Part shown: one piece after another, positions 1 to 8,386 of the stretch
Position numbering within the stretch: position 1 is the stretch's first letter
How the letters are laid out: each line of letters starts with the position of its first letter
Assembly (NCBI GenBank): GCA_041668045.1
Contig: JBAYDV010000010.1
Location: 1 to 34,304 of the forward strand
DNA from: JBAYDV01 sp041668045
GTDB taxonomy: Bacteria; Bacteroidota; Bacteroidia; Bacteroidales; UBA932
Length of the DNA: 34,304 nt
Direction of reading: 5' to 3'
Made by a program: the position numbers and the translations under genes
Notes under the pieces: model-generated
The model's database searches: none
Seen by the model: the letters and a program-made list of their open reading frames with translations, nothing else
Told to the model about the DNA's origin: nothing

Positions 1-561
1 AAAGGGGATTGGTCTCTTTCTGGTGGTTTTGTACGTGAGGATGAAAGTATAGATGAAGCGGCTCAAAGAGTATTATTTGAACTTACCGGCCTTAGAAATA
101 ATTATATGCAACAGGTAGGTGCTTTTGGAAAAATAGATCGTGACCCTGGTGCTAGAGTAATATCTTTAGTTTATTATGCGCTTATAAATGTAAGTGATTA
201 TGATAAAAATCTTGTTAAAATGCATCATGCTCATTGGGTAAATATTGATAAACTTCCTCCTTTAATCTTCGATCATAATCAAATGGTAGAAAAAGCTAGG
301 GAGCTAATGAAGAAACAGATTTCATATCAACCAATTAGTTTTAATCTTCTACCTGAATTATTTACTCTAACTCAGCTTCAGACTTTATATGAGGCTATTA
401 ATGGAGAAGTAATAGATAAAAGAAATTTTAGAAAAAAAGTCGCTACGATGGATTTTATAGAAAAGACTGATTTAATAGATAAAACCAGCTCACGTCGTGG
501 AGCTCGTCTTTATAGATTTAATAAAAGTACATATAAAAAAGACCCTAGATTCCATCTTTAA
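1..561 (+). CDS. Nudix-like transcriptional regulator (NrtR/AraR type), 5' truncated
   Basis: The reading frame is open from base 1, so the gene starts outside the window; 186 residues are visible. The first ~80 residues form a Nudix fold beginning GDWSLSGGFV, with the Nudix-box skeleton G-x5-E-x7-R preserved. The REUxEE core, however, reads RVLFEL: two of the usual acidic residues are replaced by V and L, so hydrolysis is unlikely. The C-terminal ~80 residues (from about YQPISFNLLP to RFHL, with LFTLTQLQTLYEAI and RRGARLYRFN) match the winged-helix domain of NrtR-type regulators. Bacteroidota use this architecture for sugar-responsive repressors such as AraR. I infer a ligand-sensing DNA-binding protein; its ligand and targets lie outside what is visible. 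The first ATG in the window (106) is internal to the Nudix domain and is not the start. Confidence 0.85.
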   Translation, partial: KGDWSLSGGFVREDESIDEAAQRVLFELTGLRNNYMQQVGAFGKIDRDPGARVISLVYYALINVSDYDKNLVKMHHAHWVNIDKLPPLIFDHNQMVEKARELMKKQISYQPISFNLLPELFTLTQLQTLYEAINGEVIDKRNFRKKVATMDFIEKTDLIDKTSSRRGARLYRFNKSTYKKDPRFHL

Positions 562-628
562 TTATAAGAACATATAGCATTTTATTATTTGTTCAAGAAT
601 AAATAGTAAAACTTATAAATACAAAAAT

Positions 629-668
629 AGCAGGTAGCATAATAGAAATAATCTATTTGCTACCTGCT
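629..668. terminator. Bidirectional intrinsic terminator between the Nudix regulator and glnS
   Basis: An 11-bp perfect stem pairs 629-639 (agcaggtagca) with 658-668. It continues after a one-base bulge through 5 more pairs (641-645 with 653-657) around a 7-nt A/T loop. It lies between two convergent genes and is flanked by A-rich (left) and T/A-rich (right) tracts. The U-tracts are modest, but position and stem strength support a shared terminator. Confidence 0.7.
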
Positions 669-690
669 TAATTATTCAATAGTATATATA

Positions 691-2364
691 TTAAAAACTA
701 CTTTTCATACCTGTAGCTTTATTAAATACGAAATGATCTGGAGTTGAATCTTTATCTTTAATATAATATCCATCTCTTTCGAATTGTACAGAAATACCTG
801 AATTATCCTCTAACAGATTAGGTTCGGCATAAGCTTCATTAATTTTAAGAGAATCTGGATTTAAAAACTCTTTATAATCTGTTCCTTCAGGAAGATTTCC
901 CATATCTTCTTTTAAGAATAATCTGTCATAATGACGTACTTCTATGGTCTTAGCATATTTGGCTGATACCCAATGAATAGTTCCCTTACATTTTCTCCAT
1001 GGATTACTACCAGGCTTAGTAGTAGGATCATAAGAGCAATGTAATTCTATGATTTTACCATTTTCATCCTTAATAACATCCTCACATTTTATAATATAAG
1101 AATATTTAAGTCTTACCTCTCCACCAGGTTTAAGCCTTCTGAATTTTCTATTTTCTGGAATTTCTTGAAAATCTTTTCTTTCAATATATATTTCTTTAGA
1201 AAATTTGATAGAACGACGACCAGCAGATTCATTCTCTTGATTCTTAGGTGCATCCATAATATCATCCTCTGATGACTCTTCATAATTATCTATTACTATT
1301 TTCAAAGGATCTTGAACTACCATATATCTATTAGATCTCTTGTTCAAATCTTCTCTTAGACACCACTCCAGAAGAGATAAATCTATCATATTCTCTCTCT
1401 TAGCTACTCCTACTTTCTCTACAAATGTTCTAATACTTTCAGGAGTGTAACCTCTTCTTCTAATACCGCAAATAGTAGGCATACGAGGATCATCCCATCC
1501 AGATACTATTTTTTGGTTCACCATATCCAATAATTTTCTCTTACTCATCATAATATAAGTAAGATTTAAACGAGCAAATTCATATTGATGAGAAGGAAAA
1601 ATATCCAATTTATCAATAAACCAATCATACAAAGGTCTATGTACATCGAATTCTTTAGTACAAATAGAATGAGTTATATTTTCTATGGAATCTGACTCTC
1701 CATGAGCGAAATCATACATAGGATAAATACACCATTTATTTCCTGTTCTATGATGAGAAGTATGAAGGATTCTATACATTAAAGGATCTCTAAATAACAT
1801 ATTAGGGCTAGCCATATCTATTTTAGCTCGAAGCACCTTTTCTCCATCTGCGAACTCTCCAGCTTTCATCCTTCTAAACAAATCAAGATTCTCCTCTGGG
1901 CTTCTATCACGATAGGGACTATTTTTACCTGGGACACTCACCGTACCTCTACCTTTATGTATTTCTTCCTGAGTCTGATCATCTACATAAGCATAACCCT
2001 TCATAATCAATTTCTCTGCCCACTCATATAATTGATCAAAATAATCTGAGGCATAACCTTCATTAGACCAATCAAAGCCTAGCCAATGTATGTCTTCTTT
2101 AATAGAATCAACATACTCTGTATCCTCTTTCACTGGATTGGTATCATCAAAACGAAGATTAGTTTTACCATGATATTTAGCAGCTAAACCAAAATTTATG
2201 CAAATACTTTTAGCATGGCCAATGTGTAAATACCCATTTGGTTCCGGAGGAAATCTAGTAAGAACAGATTTCACCTTACCTGATGCTAAATCATTTTCAA
2301 TTATTTCTTCAAGAAAATTATGAGACTCCTTTTCAGCGGCCCCCTTATTAACTTCTTTATTCAT
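691..2364 (-). CDS. glnS: Glutaminyl-tRNA synthetase
   Basis: This class I aminoacyl-tRNA synthetase charges tRNA-Gln directly in the cytoplasm. The 557-residue protein has the usual bacterial GlnRS length. It carries the GlnRS-type signature FPPEPNGYLHIGHAKS with HIGH at residues 47-50, and the KMSKS-equivalent MSKRK at 273-277. The catalytic Rossmann domain fills roughly residues 30-340. The beta-barrel anticodon-binding domain follows from about 345 to 550 (KYSYIIKCEDV, GTIHWVSAKYA). The first ATG is preceded by a consensus -7 element 26 nt upstream. It is a single-gene unit divergent from yicC. Its presence implies the organism need not depend on GatCAB amidation for Gln-tRNA. No key residue appears to be missing. 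Confidence 0.97.
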   Translation of the reverse strand: MNKEVNKGAAEKESHNFLEEIIENDLASGKVKSVLTRFPPEPNGYLHIGHAKSICINFGLAAKYHGKTNLRFDDTNPVKEDTEYVDSIKEDIHWLGFDWSNEGYASDYFDQLYEWAEKLIMKGYAYVDDQTQEEIHKGRGTVSVPGKNSPYRDRSPEENLDLFRRMKAGEFADGEKVLRAKIDMASPNMLFRDPLMYRILHTSHHRTGNKWCIYPMYDFAHGESDSIENITHSICTKEFDVHRPLYDWFIDKLDIFPSHQYEFARLNLTYIMMSKRKLLDMVNQKIVSGWDDPRMPTICGIRRRGYTPESIRTFVEKVGVAKRENMIDLSLLEWCLREDLNKRSNRYMVVQDPLKIVIDNYEESSEDDIMDAPKNQENESAGRRSIKFSKEIYIERKDFQEIPENRKFRRLKPGGEVRLKYSYIIKCEDVIKDENGKIIELHCSYDPTTKPGSNPWRKCKGTIHWVSAKYAKTIEVRHYDRLFLKEDMGNLPEGTDYKEFLNPDSLKINEAYAEPNLLEDNSGISVQFERDGYYIKDKDSTPDHFVFNKATGMKSSF

Positions 2365-2390
2365 ATTTTGTATTATTACTATTATTAGTG

Positions 2391-2398
2391 CAAAGATA
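2391..2398 (-). promoter_or_regulatory. Candidate glnS promoter -7 element
   Basis: On the minus strand the sequence reads TATCTTTG, an exact match to the Bacteroidota TAnnTTTG -7 consensus, about 26 nt ahead of the glnS ATG. A -33 TTTG at the ideal 17-19 nt spacing is not seen (the nearest is at ~25 nt), so the call rests on the -7 element and its position. Confidence 0.5.
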
Positions 2399-2410
2399 CT
2401 TTTTTTTGTT

Positions 2411-2418
2411 TACTTTTG
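2411..2418 (+). promoter_or_regulatory. Candidate yicC promoter -7 element
   Basis: TACTTTTG matches TAnnTTTG and lies 19 nt before the yicC ATG, in the 73-bp divergent gap with glnS. The -33 region is weak. A start site about 7 nt downstream would leave a very short 5' leader. Confidence 0.45.
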
Positions 2419-2437
2419 TACATCAAACTACAATAAT

Positions 2438-3313
2438 ATGATTCAATCAATGACAGGCTTCGGAAAATCAGAAGTCACTTGTGGCACGGATAAATACACC
2501 GTAGAAATTAGAACACTAAATGGTAAAAATTGTGATATATCATTAAAATCACAATTAATACCAAAAGACAAAGAACTAAAAATACGTAAAAAGCTCTCAC
2601 AGAAGCTATTAAGAGGAAATATTGATATTTATCTCACTCTAGATCAAACAGAAGCTTCATCCAACGTTAAAATTAACAAACAGCTATTTAAAGAATATTA
2701 TACCCAATTACGTAATGTATCAGACGAATGCAAACTTGGCACTATCGAAAGAACTGCCATCGTTAATAGCATAGTTCGCCTTCCAGAAGTTATAGAAATT
2801 CAGAAATCTACTCTATCAGAAGAGAATTACGAGAAATTGGAAAAAAGTATTTTAGAAGCAGCTGATGACGTGATTAATTATAGAATTAAAGAAGGTGAAA
2901 TACTCAAAAAAGATATTTCAGCTAAGGTAAATCAGATATACAATCTAGTTACAGAAATAGAGAAATACGAAAAAGAGCGCATAACTACCATCAAAACAAG
3001 GCTTAAAACAAACCTTGAAGAACTAGGCACATCTGTCGATCAAAATCGTTTCGAACAAGAAATCATTTACTATCTAGAAAAACTAGACATAAATGAAGAA
3101 AAAGTAAGACTACGCCAGCACTGCAAATACTTTATTGAAACCATGGATAAAGAATTTCCTGCAGGTAAAAAACTAGCCTTCATAGCACAAGAAATAGGAC
3201 GTGAAGTAAACACTATGGGGTCAAAATCTAACAACTCTGACATGCAAAAAATAGTAGTTAACATGAAAGATGCACTAGAAAAAATTAAAGAACAATCTTT
3301 TAACATCTTATAA
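2438..3313 (+). CDS. yicC: YicC family protein, putative endoribonuclease
   Basis: The 291-residue length is typical of the family. The N terminus MIQSMTGFGKSE and the VEIRTLNGKNCDIS region belong to the YicC N-terminal domain. The C terminus (EFPAGKKLAFIAQEIGREVNTMGSKS ending in VVNMKDALEKIKEQSFNIL) is the conserved DUF1732 end, with the family's K...EKIxEQ...NIL pattern. E. coli YicC has been linked to RNA cleavage and small-RNA decay; that role is assumed here by homology only. It is the first gene of a probable operon, with the tricorn protease starting 11 nt after its stop. Confidence 0.9.
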   Translation: MIQSMTGFGKSEVTCGTDKYTVEIRTLNGKNCDISLKSQLIPKDKELKIRKKLSQKLLRGNIDIYLTLDQTEASSNVKINKQLFKEYYTQLRNVSDECKLGTIERTAIVNSIVRLPEVIEIQKSTLSEENYEKLEKSILEAADDVINYRIKEGEILKKDISAKVNQIYNLVTEIEKYEKERITTIKTRLKTNLEELGTSVDQNRFEQEIIYYLEKLDINEEKVRLRQHCKYFIETMDKEFPAGKKLAFIAQEIGREVNTMGSKSNNSDMQKIVVNMKDALEKIKEQSFNIL

Positions 3314-3324
3314 ATCTTACAATT

Positions 3325-6300
3325 ATGAACATAAAAACTTTACTTATCTCTTTTTCATTTATGGCAATAACTTTCTGTGGATATGCTACGGATAGTTCTA
3401 AAGTCGTTAATGCTGCAGATTTAACTAAGGAAGCAAGACTTCTTCGCTTCCCTTCGGTCGGCGGGGACAATATAGTCTTCACTTACGCAGGAGACCTATA
3501 TAAAGTCGGTATTAATGGTGGACGTGCCACTAAACTAACATCAGACATTGGATATGAATGCTTTTCACGCATATCACCAGATGGAAAGACAATAGCTTTT
3601 ACCGGGCAATATGATGGTAACACCGAAGTTTACACACTTCCAATAGAAGGTGGTACACCAACAAGAATCACCTACTCAGCAGAAGTTCCACGTGATCAGG
3701 TAGGAGAAAGAATGGGACCAAACAACATAGTAATGTGTTGGACTCCAGATGGTAAAGAAATAGTATATAGAACAAAATGGTATTGTTTCTCTGGAATGAG
3801 AGGACTTCTCTATAAAGTATCAAAAGATGGAGGAGATCCCAAAGTAATACCTAGTTCAGAAGGAGGCTTTTGCTCATATTCTCCAGATGGAAAAACATTC
3901 GCATTCAATAGAATGTTTAGAGAATTCCGTACATGGAAATACTATAGAGGAGGAGAAGCAGATGAAATATGGCTACATAAAGTAGGAACTACCGAAATTC
4001 ACGCTATAACACATAATGATGCGCAAGACATTTTCCCTATGTGGATAGGTAAAGATATATACTTCTTATCTGACAGAGATCATACAATGAACTTATTCTG
4101 CTATGATACGACTACTAAACAAACTACAAAAATTACTAACTTCGACGACTATGATATTAAATTCCCTTCATTTTCACAAAATTATATAGTATTTGAAAAT
4201 GCGGGATTTATTTATAAATATTCAATTAAAGATAAAAAAATCTCTAAAGTAAATATTACTCTATCCAACGATAATATATATTCAAGACCAAAATTTATGG
4301 CTAATGTCAAAATCGACCGTAGAGATATCAGTATATCTCCAGACGGTAAACGAGTACTTGCTACAGCCAGAGGAGACATTTTCTCATTACCAGCCACTCA
4401 AGGAGTAATATATAACTTAACTCAAACACCAGGAGCCCATGATAAAGATGCCAATTGGTCACCAGACGGAAAATATATAGCATTCTTCTCAGACAAATCA
4501 GGAGAATATCAATTATATTTAGCTTCTTCCAGCGATCCATACAAGCAGAAGCAAATGACTGATTTTAAAACTGGGTATCCAACTAATATTACCTGGACAT
4601 CCGACTCTAAAAAAATTATATTTAAAGATGAAAAAAACAATATGTACTCTTTAGATATACAAACGAAAAAACTTAAAACACTTTTTCATGATTTTATAAG
4701 AGGCTTCGTAGTATCTCCAAATAATAAATATATAGCTTACAGTTCTCCAAATGAATCTAAAATATCAACGATAAAAATTTATGATATTAAAAATAATAAG
4801 AGTCATGAAGTAACATCCAGATGGTTCAACTCATACTCTCCTATCTTCTCATCTGATGGTAAATATCTATTCTACCAATCAAGTACAGATATATCTCCAA
4901 TTTATTCAGACGTTGAATGGAATACAGCGATATCATTAACTTATACAGCATTCGTATTACCTTTACAGAAAGAAGCTACTGATCCTACACTACTATCTAG
5001 TGATGAATATACTCCAAAATCAGAAGAATCTTCTAATAAAGATGACAAAAAAGCCAATAAGAAAGCAGAAGAAGTAAACAAATCTTCAGAGTCTGTTATT
5101 GACTTCGACGATATTATAAATCGTTCAAAAGCTCTTCCTATAAAAGATGCATATTTACTGGGAAGCGTAAAAGGTGATTTATTATATATGAAAGGTAGAG
5201 ATGGAGTTAAAAAACTATCTTTAAAAAATATGAAAGAAAGTACTTTCAGTAAAGATATGATAGTAGCTCATAATGCAGATTATTCAATAAGAATAACTTC
5301 TAAAAATGGCAAATACTATGTAAGTCCATCATCAAATATGAGTGCTCCTGCAAAACCAATTCCTACTGATAATATATCATTAACAGTAGATTATCATAAA
5401 GAATGGACACAAATTTTCAATGAGACATGGAGAATCGACCGTGATTACTTTTATCAAGAAAATATGCATGGTGCTGATTGGAATAAGATAAAAACTAAAT
5501 ATAGTGCATTACTACCATATGTTAATCATCGTACAGATTTAACTTATATAATTAGTGAAATGATTAGTGAGTTCTGTTCTGGACATTCATATTGCACAAC
5601 AGGAGAAGCTCCTCATGCTAAGAAAATTAAAACTGGATTGCTTGGTGGTAAATTCGTCAAAGATGCTGAGTCTGGAGCGTTTAAAATCACTCATATTTTT
5701 GCAGACGAATCATGGAATAAAGAAGCTAGATCTCCTCTTGGTTCTTTGAATGATAAAGTTAAAGTTGGTGATTATATTATCGCTATTAATAATATTCCAA
5801 CATCACAATATTCTTCTATATATCAACCATTGATTGGTAAAGCTGACCAGATAGTTTCACTAACTATTAGTCCTGATGCTTCATCAAAGGATGCTAAAAC
5901 CTATTATGTTAAACCTGTAGCAAGTGAGACACAATTAGCATATTACGAATGGGTAAAAGGCAATATTAAAAAAGTATCTGATATGAGTAATGGTCAAATA
6001 GGTTACATCCATATTCCTGATATGGGCTTAGCTGGATTAACAGAATTTACTAAATTATTCTACACTCAACTTGATAAAAAAGCATTAATCATAGATGACC
6101 GTATGAATGGTGGTGGAAACATATCACCAATGGTTCTTGAACGTCTGAACAGAAAACTTTATGGTTTAACAATGGGACGTAATAGACCTAATGGACGCGT
6201 ACCAGAACAAACATTCTATGGTCCAAAAGTAGTGTTAGTTGATAAATATTCTGCTTCTGACGGAGATTTATTCCCTTACAGATTTCAAAAAGCTAAAATG

Positions 6301-6594
6301 GGAAAAGTAATAGGTAAAAGAACATGGGGAGGTATAATAGGAATATCAGGTTCTAAAAAATATCTTGATGGTCAGGATGTAAGAACTCCTTTCTTCACTA
6401 ATTACTCTTTAGATGGAAAATGGATAGTAGAAAATCATGGAGTTGATCCAGATATAGACATTGACATCAATCCTTTTGAGGATTTCTTAGGAAATGACGC
6501 ACAATTAAATAAAGCTGTAGAAGTATTACTAGAAGAAATGAAAAATTACAAACCTCTTCCAGATGCTCCAGCTGCACCTAACAGATTTAAATAA
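3325..6594 (+). CDS. Tricorn protease homologue (S41 family), exported
   Basis: A 1089-residue protein with tricorn architecture. A signal peptide (residues 1 to ~21, hydrophobic then CGYA) is followed by WD40-like beta-propeller repeats (~35-545) with recurring SPDGK motifs. Next comes a charged linker (~553-592, rich in K, E, S, D). The tricorn core and helical region spans ~685-760, a PDZ domain ~765-865, and an S41 Ser-protease domain ~890-1070. The likely catalytic residues are S978 in YSASDGD, H754 in SGHSY and E1036 in VENHGVDPD; GKRTWGG (998-1003) is also conserved. The archaeal enzyme degrades proteasome products in the cytoplasm, but here the signal peptide argues for a periplasmic peptidase. 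The ATG is preceded by A/T-rich sequence with no Shine-Dalgarno. The gene sits between yicC and an M15 peptidase, 17 nt upstream of the latter. Confidence 0.93.
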   Translation: MNIKTLLISFSFMAITFCGYATDSSKVVNAADLTKEARLLRFPSVGGDNIVFTYAGDLYKVGINGGRATKLTSDIGYECFSRISPDGKTIAFTGQYDGNTEVYTLPIEGGTPTRITYSAEVPRDQVGERMGPNNIVMCWTPDGKEIVYRTKWYCFSGMRGLLYKVSKDGGDPKVIPSSEGGFCSYSPDGKTFAFNRMFREFRTWKYYRGGEADEIWLHKVGTTEIHAITHNDAQDIFPMWIGKDIYFLSDRDHTMNLFCYDTTTKQTTKITNFDDYDIKFPSFSQNYIVFENAGFIYKYSIKDKKISKVNITLSNDNIYSRPKFMANVKIDRRDISISPDGKRVLATARGDIFSLPATQGVIYNLTQTPGAHDKDANWSPDGKYIAFFSDKSGEYQLYLASSSDPYKQKQMTDFKTGYPTNITWTSDSKKIIFKDEKNNMYSLDIQTKKLKTLFHDFIRGFVVSPNNKYIAYSSPNESKISTIKIYDIKNNKSHEVTSRWFNSYSPIFSSDGKYLFYQSSTDISPIYSDVEWNTAISLTYTAFVLPLQKEATDPTLLSSDEYTPKSEESSNKDDKKANKKAEEVNKSSESVIDFDDIINRSKALPIKDAYLLGSVKGDLLYMKGRDGVKKLSLKNMKESTFSKDMIVAHNADYSIRITSKNGKYYVSPSSNMSAPAKPIPTDNISLTVDYHKEWTQIFNETWRIDRDYFYQENMHGADWNKIKTKYSALLPYVNHRTDLTYIISEMISEFCSGHSYCTTGEAPHAKKIKTGLLGGKFVKDAESGAFKITHIFADESWNKEARSPLGSLNDKVKVGDYIIAINNIPTSQYSSIYQPLIGKADQIVSLTISPDASSKDAKTYYVKPVASETQLAYYEWVKGNIKKVSDMSNGQIGYIHIPDMGLAGLTEFTKLFYTQLDKKALIIDDRMNGGGNISPMVLERLNRKLYGLTMGRNRPNGRVPEQTFYGPKVVLVDKYSASDGDLFPYRFQKAKMGKVIGKRTWGGIIGISGSKKYLDGQDVRTPFFTNYSLDGKWIVENHGVDPDIDIDINPFEDFLGNDAQLNKAVEVLLEEMKNYKPLPDAPAAPNRFK

Positions 6595-6611
6595 TTGTCC
6601 AAAAAGAATAC

Positions 6612-7394
6612 ATGAAAATTAAAAGCCTTATATTTTATTTTATCCTAATATTATTGAGTACTAACTCAGTAATATTAGGACAAAATATTTCAGATACCAC
6701 ACATAATAGCTCATTAAATAAAAAATACATTTTACCGAGTGGAGCTCACACCATTACTAAAGATTTTCTAATAGGTAAAACACATTATGAGAAAGATTCA
6801 TCTTTCGTTTTAATAGACAAGAAACATACTATCTTAAGCCCTATCTATGGAAGAATCCAAAAAATCACATATGCAGCATATCTAAAAATGTATGAGGCAG
6901 CTTTAAAAGATGGTATAAAACTAACTGTTACTTCGGCTAGTCGTAATTATTGGGTACAGAGATATATTTGGGATGTTAAATGGAATAAATATAAAGATAT
7001 AGGGAAAAACAGAGTTTTACGCATCCTTCAGTATAGTTCAATGCCTGGCATATCACGACATCATTGGGGTACAGATATGGACTTCAATGGAACAAGTTCT
7101 TCATATTGGTCTTCCAATAGTGGCCAGAAAACTTATAATTGGTTAAAAAATAATGCCCATAAATATGGTTTTTTTCAACCTTATACTTCTAAGACTAATA
7201 ATGACCGTACAGGTTTCAATGAAGAAAAATGGCATTGGAGTTATGCACCTCTTTCAAATATCTATACGAAAGCTTATATAGATTTAATCGAAATTAGTGA
7301 CACAAAAAATGATATAAAAGGATTTGCTGGTGATCAATTCGCCACAGAACTAGACATAATTAATACCTATGTTCTTGGTATTGATAATCTATAG
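6612..7394 (+). CDS. M15 family D-alanyl-D-alanine carboxypeptidase, exported
   Basis: This is a 260-residue zinc peptidase of the VanY/LdcB type, which trims the terminal D-Ala from peptidoglycan stem peptides in the periplasm. An N-terminal signal segment (residues ~5-23) precedes the mature domain. The zinc and catalytic motifs are visible: SRHHWGTDMD (148-157), giving S148, H150 and D157, and EKWHW (205-209), giving catalytic E205 and zinc ligand H208. SRNYWVQRYIW (110-120) matches the conserved SGYRS-like region. It follows the tricorn gene by 17 nt, so it is probably co-transcribed. It ends in TAG, one of the few non-TAA stops here, 2 bp from the convergent lipoprotein gene. The precise peptide substrate cannot be read from sequence. 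Confidence 0.9.
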   Translation: MKIKSLIFYFILILLSTNSVILGQNISDTTHNSSLNKKYILPSGAHTITKDFLIGKTHYEKDSSFVLIDKKHTILSPIYGRIQKITYAAYLKMYEAALKDGIKLTVTSASRNYWVQRYIWDVKWNKYKDIGKNRVLRILQYSSMPGISRHHWGTDMDFNGTSSSYWSSNSGQKTYNWLKNNAHKYGFFQPYTSKTNNDRTGFNEEKWHWSYAPLSNIYTKAYIDLIEISDTKNDIKGFAGDQFATELDIINTYVLGIDNL

Positions 7395-7396
7395 AA

Positions 7397-8347
7397 TTAT
7401 TTAAAACTTACTTTTTTAAGTTTAGATTTTTTCTCTAATAAGATTTTTCTCAATATGTTAGATGTATCTAATTTATAGTATGAATCAGATAAGTCTAACC
7501 ATTCAATAGCAATGTCATATTGCTGGGTCATTTCGCAGGCTAAAGCCATATTATATGATGCACATGAAGCTTCAATTATATCCTTAGATTCTGCATACTT
7601 CATCCATATATCCATAGCCTTTCCCCACTGAAATTTATAAGCATATGATGTAGCATCATACCATAATCCTTTATTATAGTAATATAAATATCTTGTTTCC
7701 GTTTTCCATTTAGGAACTATATTTTTTATTACCTTAGCTCCAACATTTTTACAAACTACAGGTATTTTTGATTGGATTAATTGTAAAGCTTTTATTTTAT
7801 CTATTTTAGTTTGTCCAAATATAGTCCAGGCTAATGTGTCTAATCTTGCTTCTTGGTAAACCATAGTATCTTTCACCACATCATATATTCTTATCCTCGA
7901 CTTATAAGGCATTAATACCGTAGTTTCTATCTGATTCTCTACCGCATTATATGTATCTACTTCTTTTTGATATACAGAAAAACCATAACTTTTATAATTA
8001 TCTAATAATAACATTAATTCTGAGTTACTCTGACTAGACAAATATATTAGGTCATTTCTATTATCCAAATCTACATTAGTATCCTTTACTGAAAATACTT
8101 GAATCTGATGTTCTTCAAGTTGATTTTCTTTTTCTAGATTTTCAGCTATTCCTATTCCTATATTGGACAAAAAAGTACTATCTGTCACATTATCAGATGT
8201 TTCTGCTATAACAGAGAATGGCCTTTCGAAATTAATTTGCATCTTAGATGGCTGTTTTACGTCAACACTAAGATAAGTTAAATAAGGGCCACATGCAGAT
8301 AGAAGAAGGCTCACTGATATTAATAAAAGAAGACTAATCTTTTTCAT
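7397..8347 (-). CDS. TPR-containing lipoprotein (DUF6340-like)
   Basis: The 316-residue protein has a lipoprotein signal peptide: a hydrophobic stretch to LLLSAC, with the lipidated cysteine at residue 19. The mature part begins YLTYLSVDVKQPSKM, as in a Bacteroidota lipoprotein family annotated DUF6340. The C-terminal third (about 225-310) has alternating helical pairs, such as WGKAMDIWMKYAES and ASYNMALACEMTQQYDIAIEWLDLS, which read as tetratricopeptide repeats. I infer an envelope-anchored scaffold; no enzymatic motif is seen. It follows rimO on the same strand with a 39-nt gap containing a weak -7-like TATCTTTA, so it may be read with rimO or from its own promoter. Confidence 0.75.
   Translation of the reverse strand: MKKISLLLLISVSLLLSACGPYLTYLSVDVKQPSKMQINFERPFSVIAETSDNVTDSTFLSNIGIGIAENLEKENQLEEHQIQVFSVKDTNVDLDNRNDLIYLSSQSNSELMLLLDNYKSYGFSVYQKEVDTYNAVENQIETTVLMPYKSRIRIYDVVKDTMVYQEARLDTLAWTIFGQTKIDKIKALQLIQSKIPVVCKNVGAKVIKNIVPKWKTETRYLYYYNKGLWYDATSYAYKFQWGKAMDIWMKYAESKDIIEASCASYNMALACEMTQQYDIAIEWLDLSDSYYKLDTSNILRKILLEKKSKLKKVSFK
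7404..7432 (+). terminator. Weak intrinsic terminator for the tricorn/M15 operon
   Basis: aaactta (7404-7410) pairs with taagttt (7417-7423) around a 6-nt loop, followed by a T-rich run at 7427-7432. The stem is only 7 bp and A/T-rich. It lies inside the 3' coding end of the convergent lipoprotein gene, because only 2 bp separate the two genes. Confidence 0.35.
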
Positions 8348-8386
8348 AATTGTTTACAATTTATTTATACCATAAAGATAATAAAT

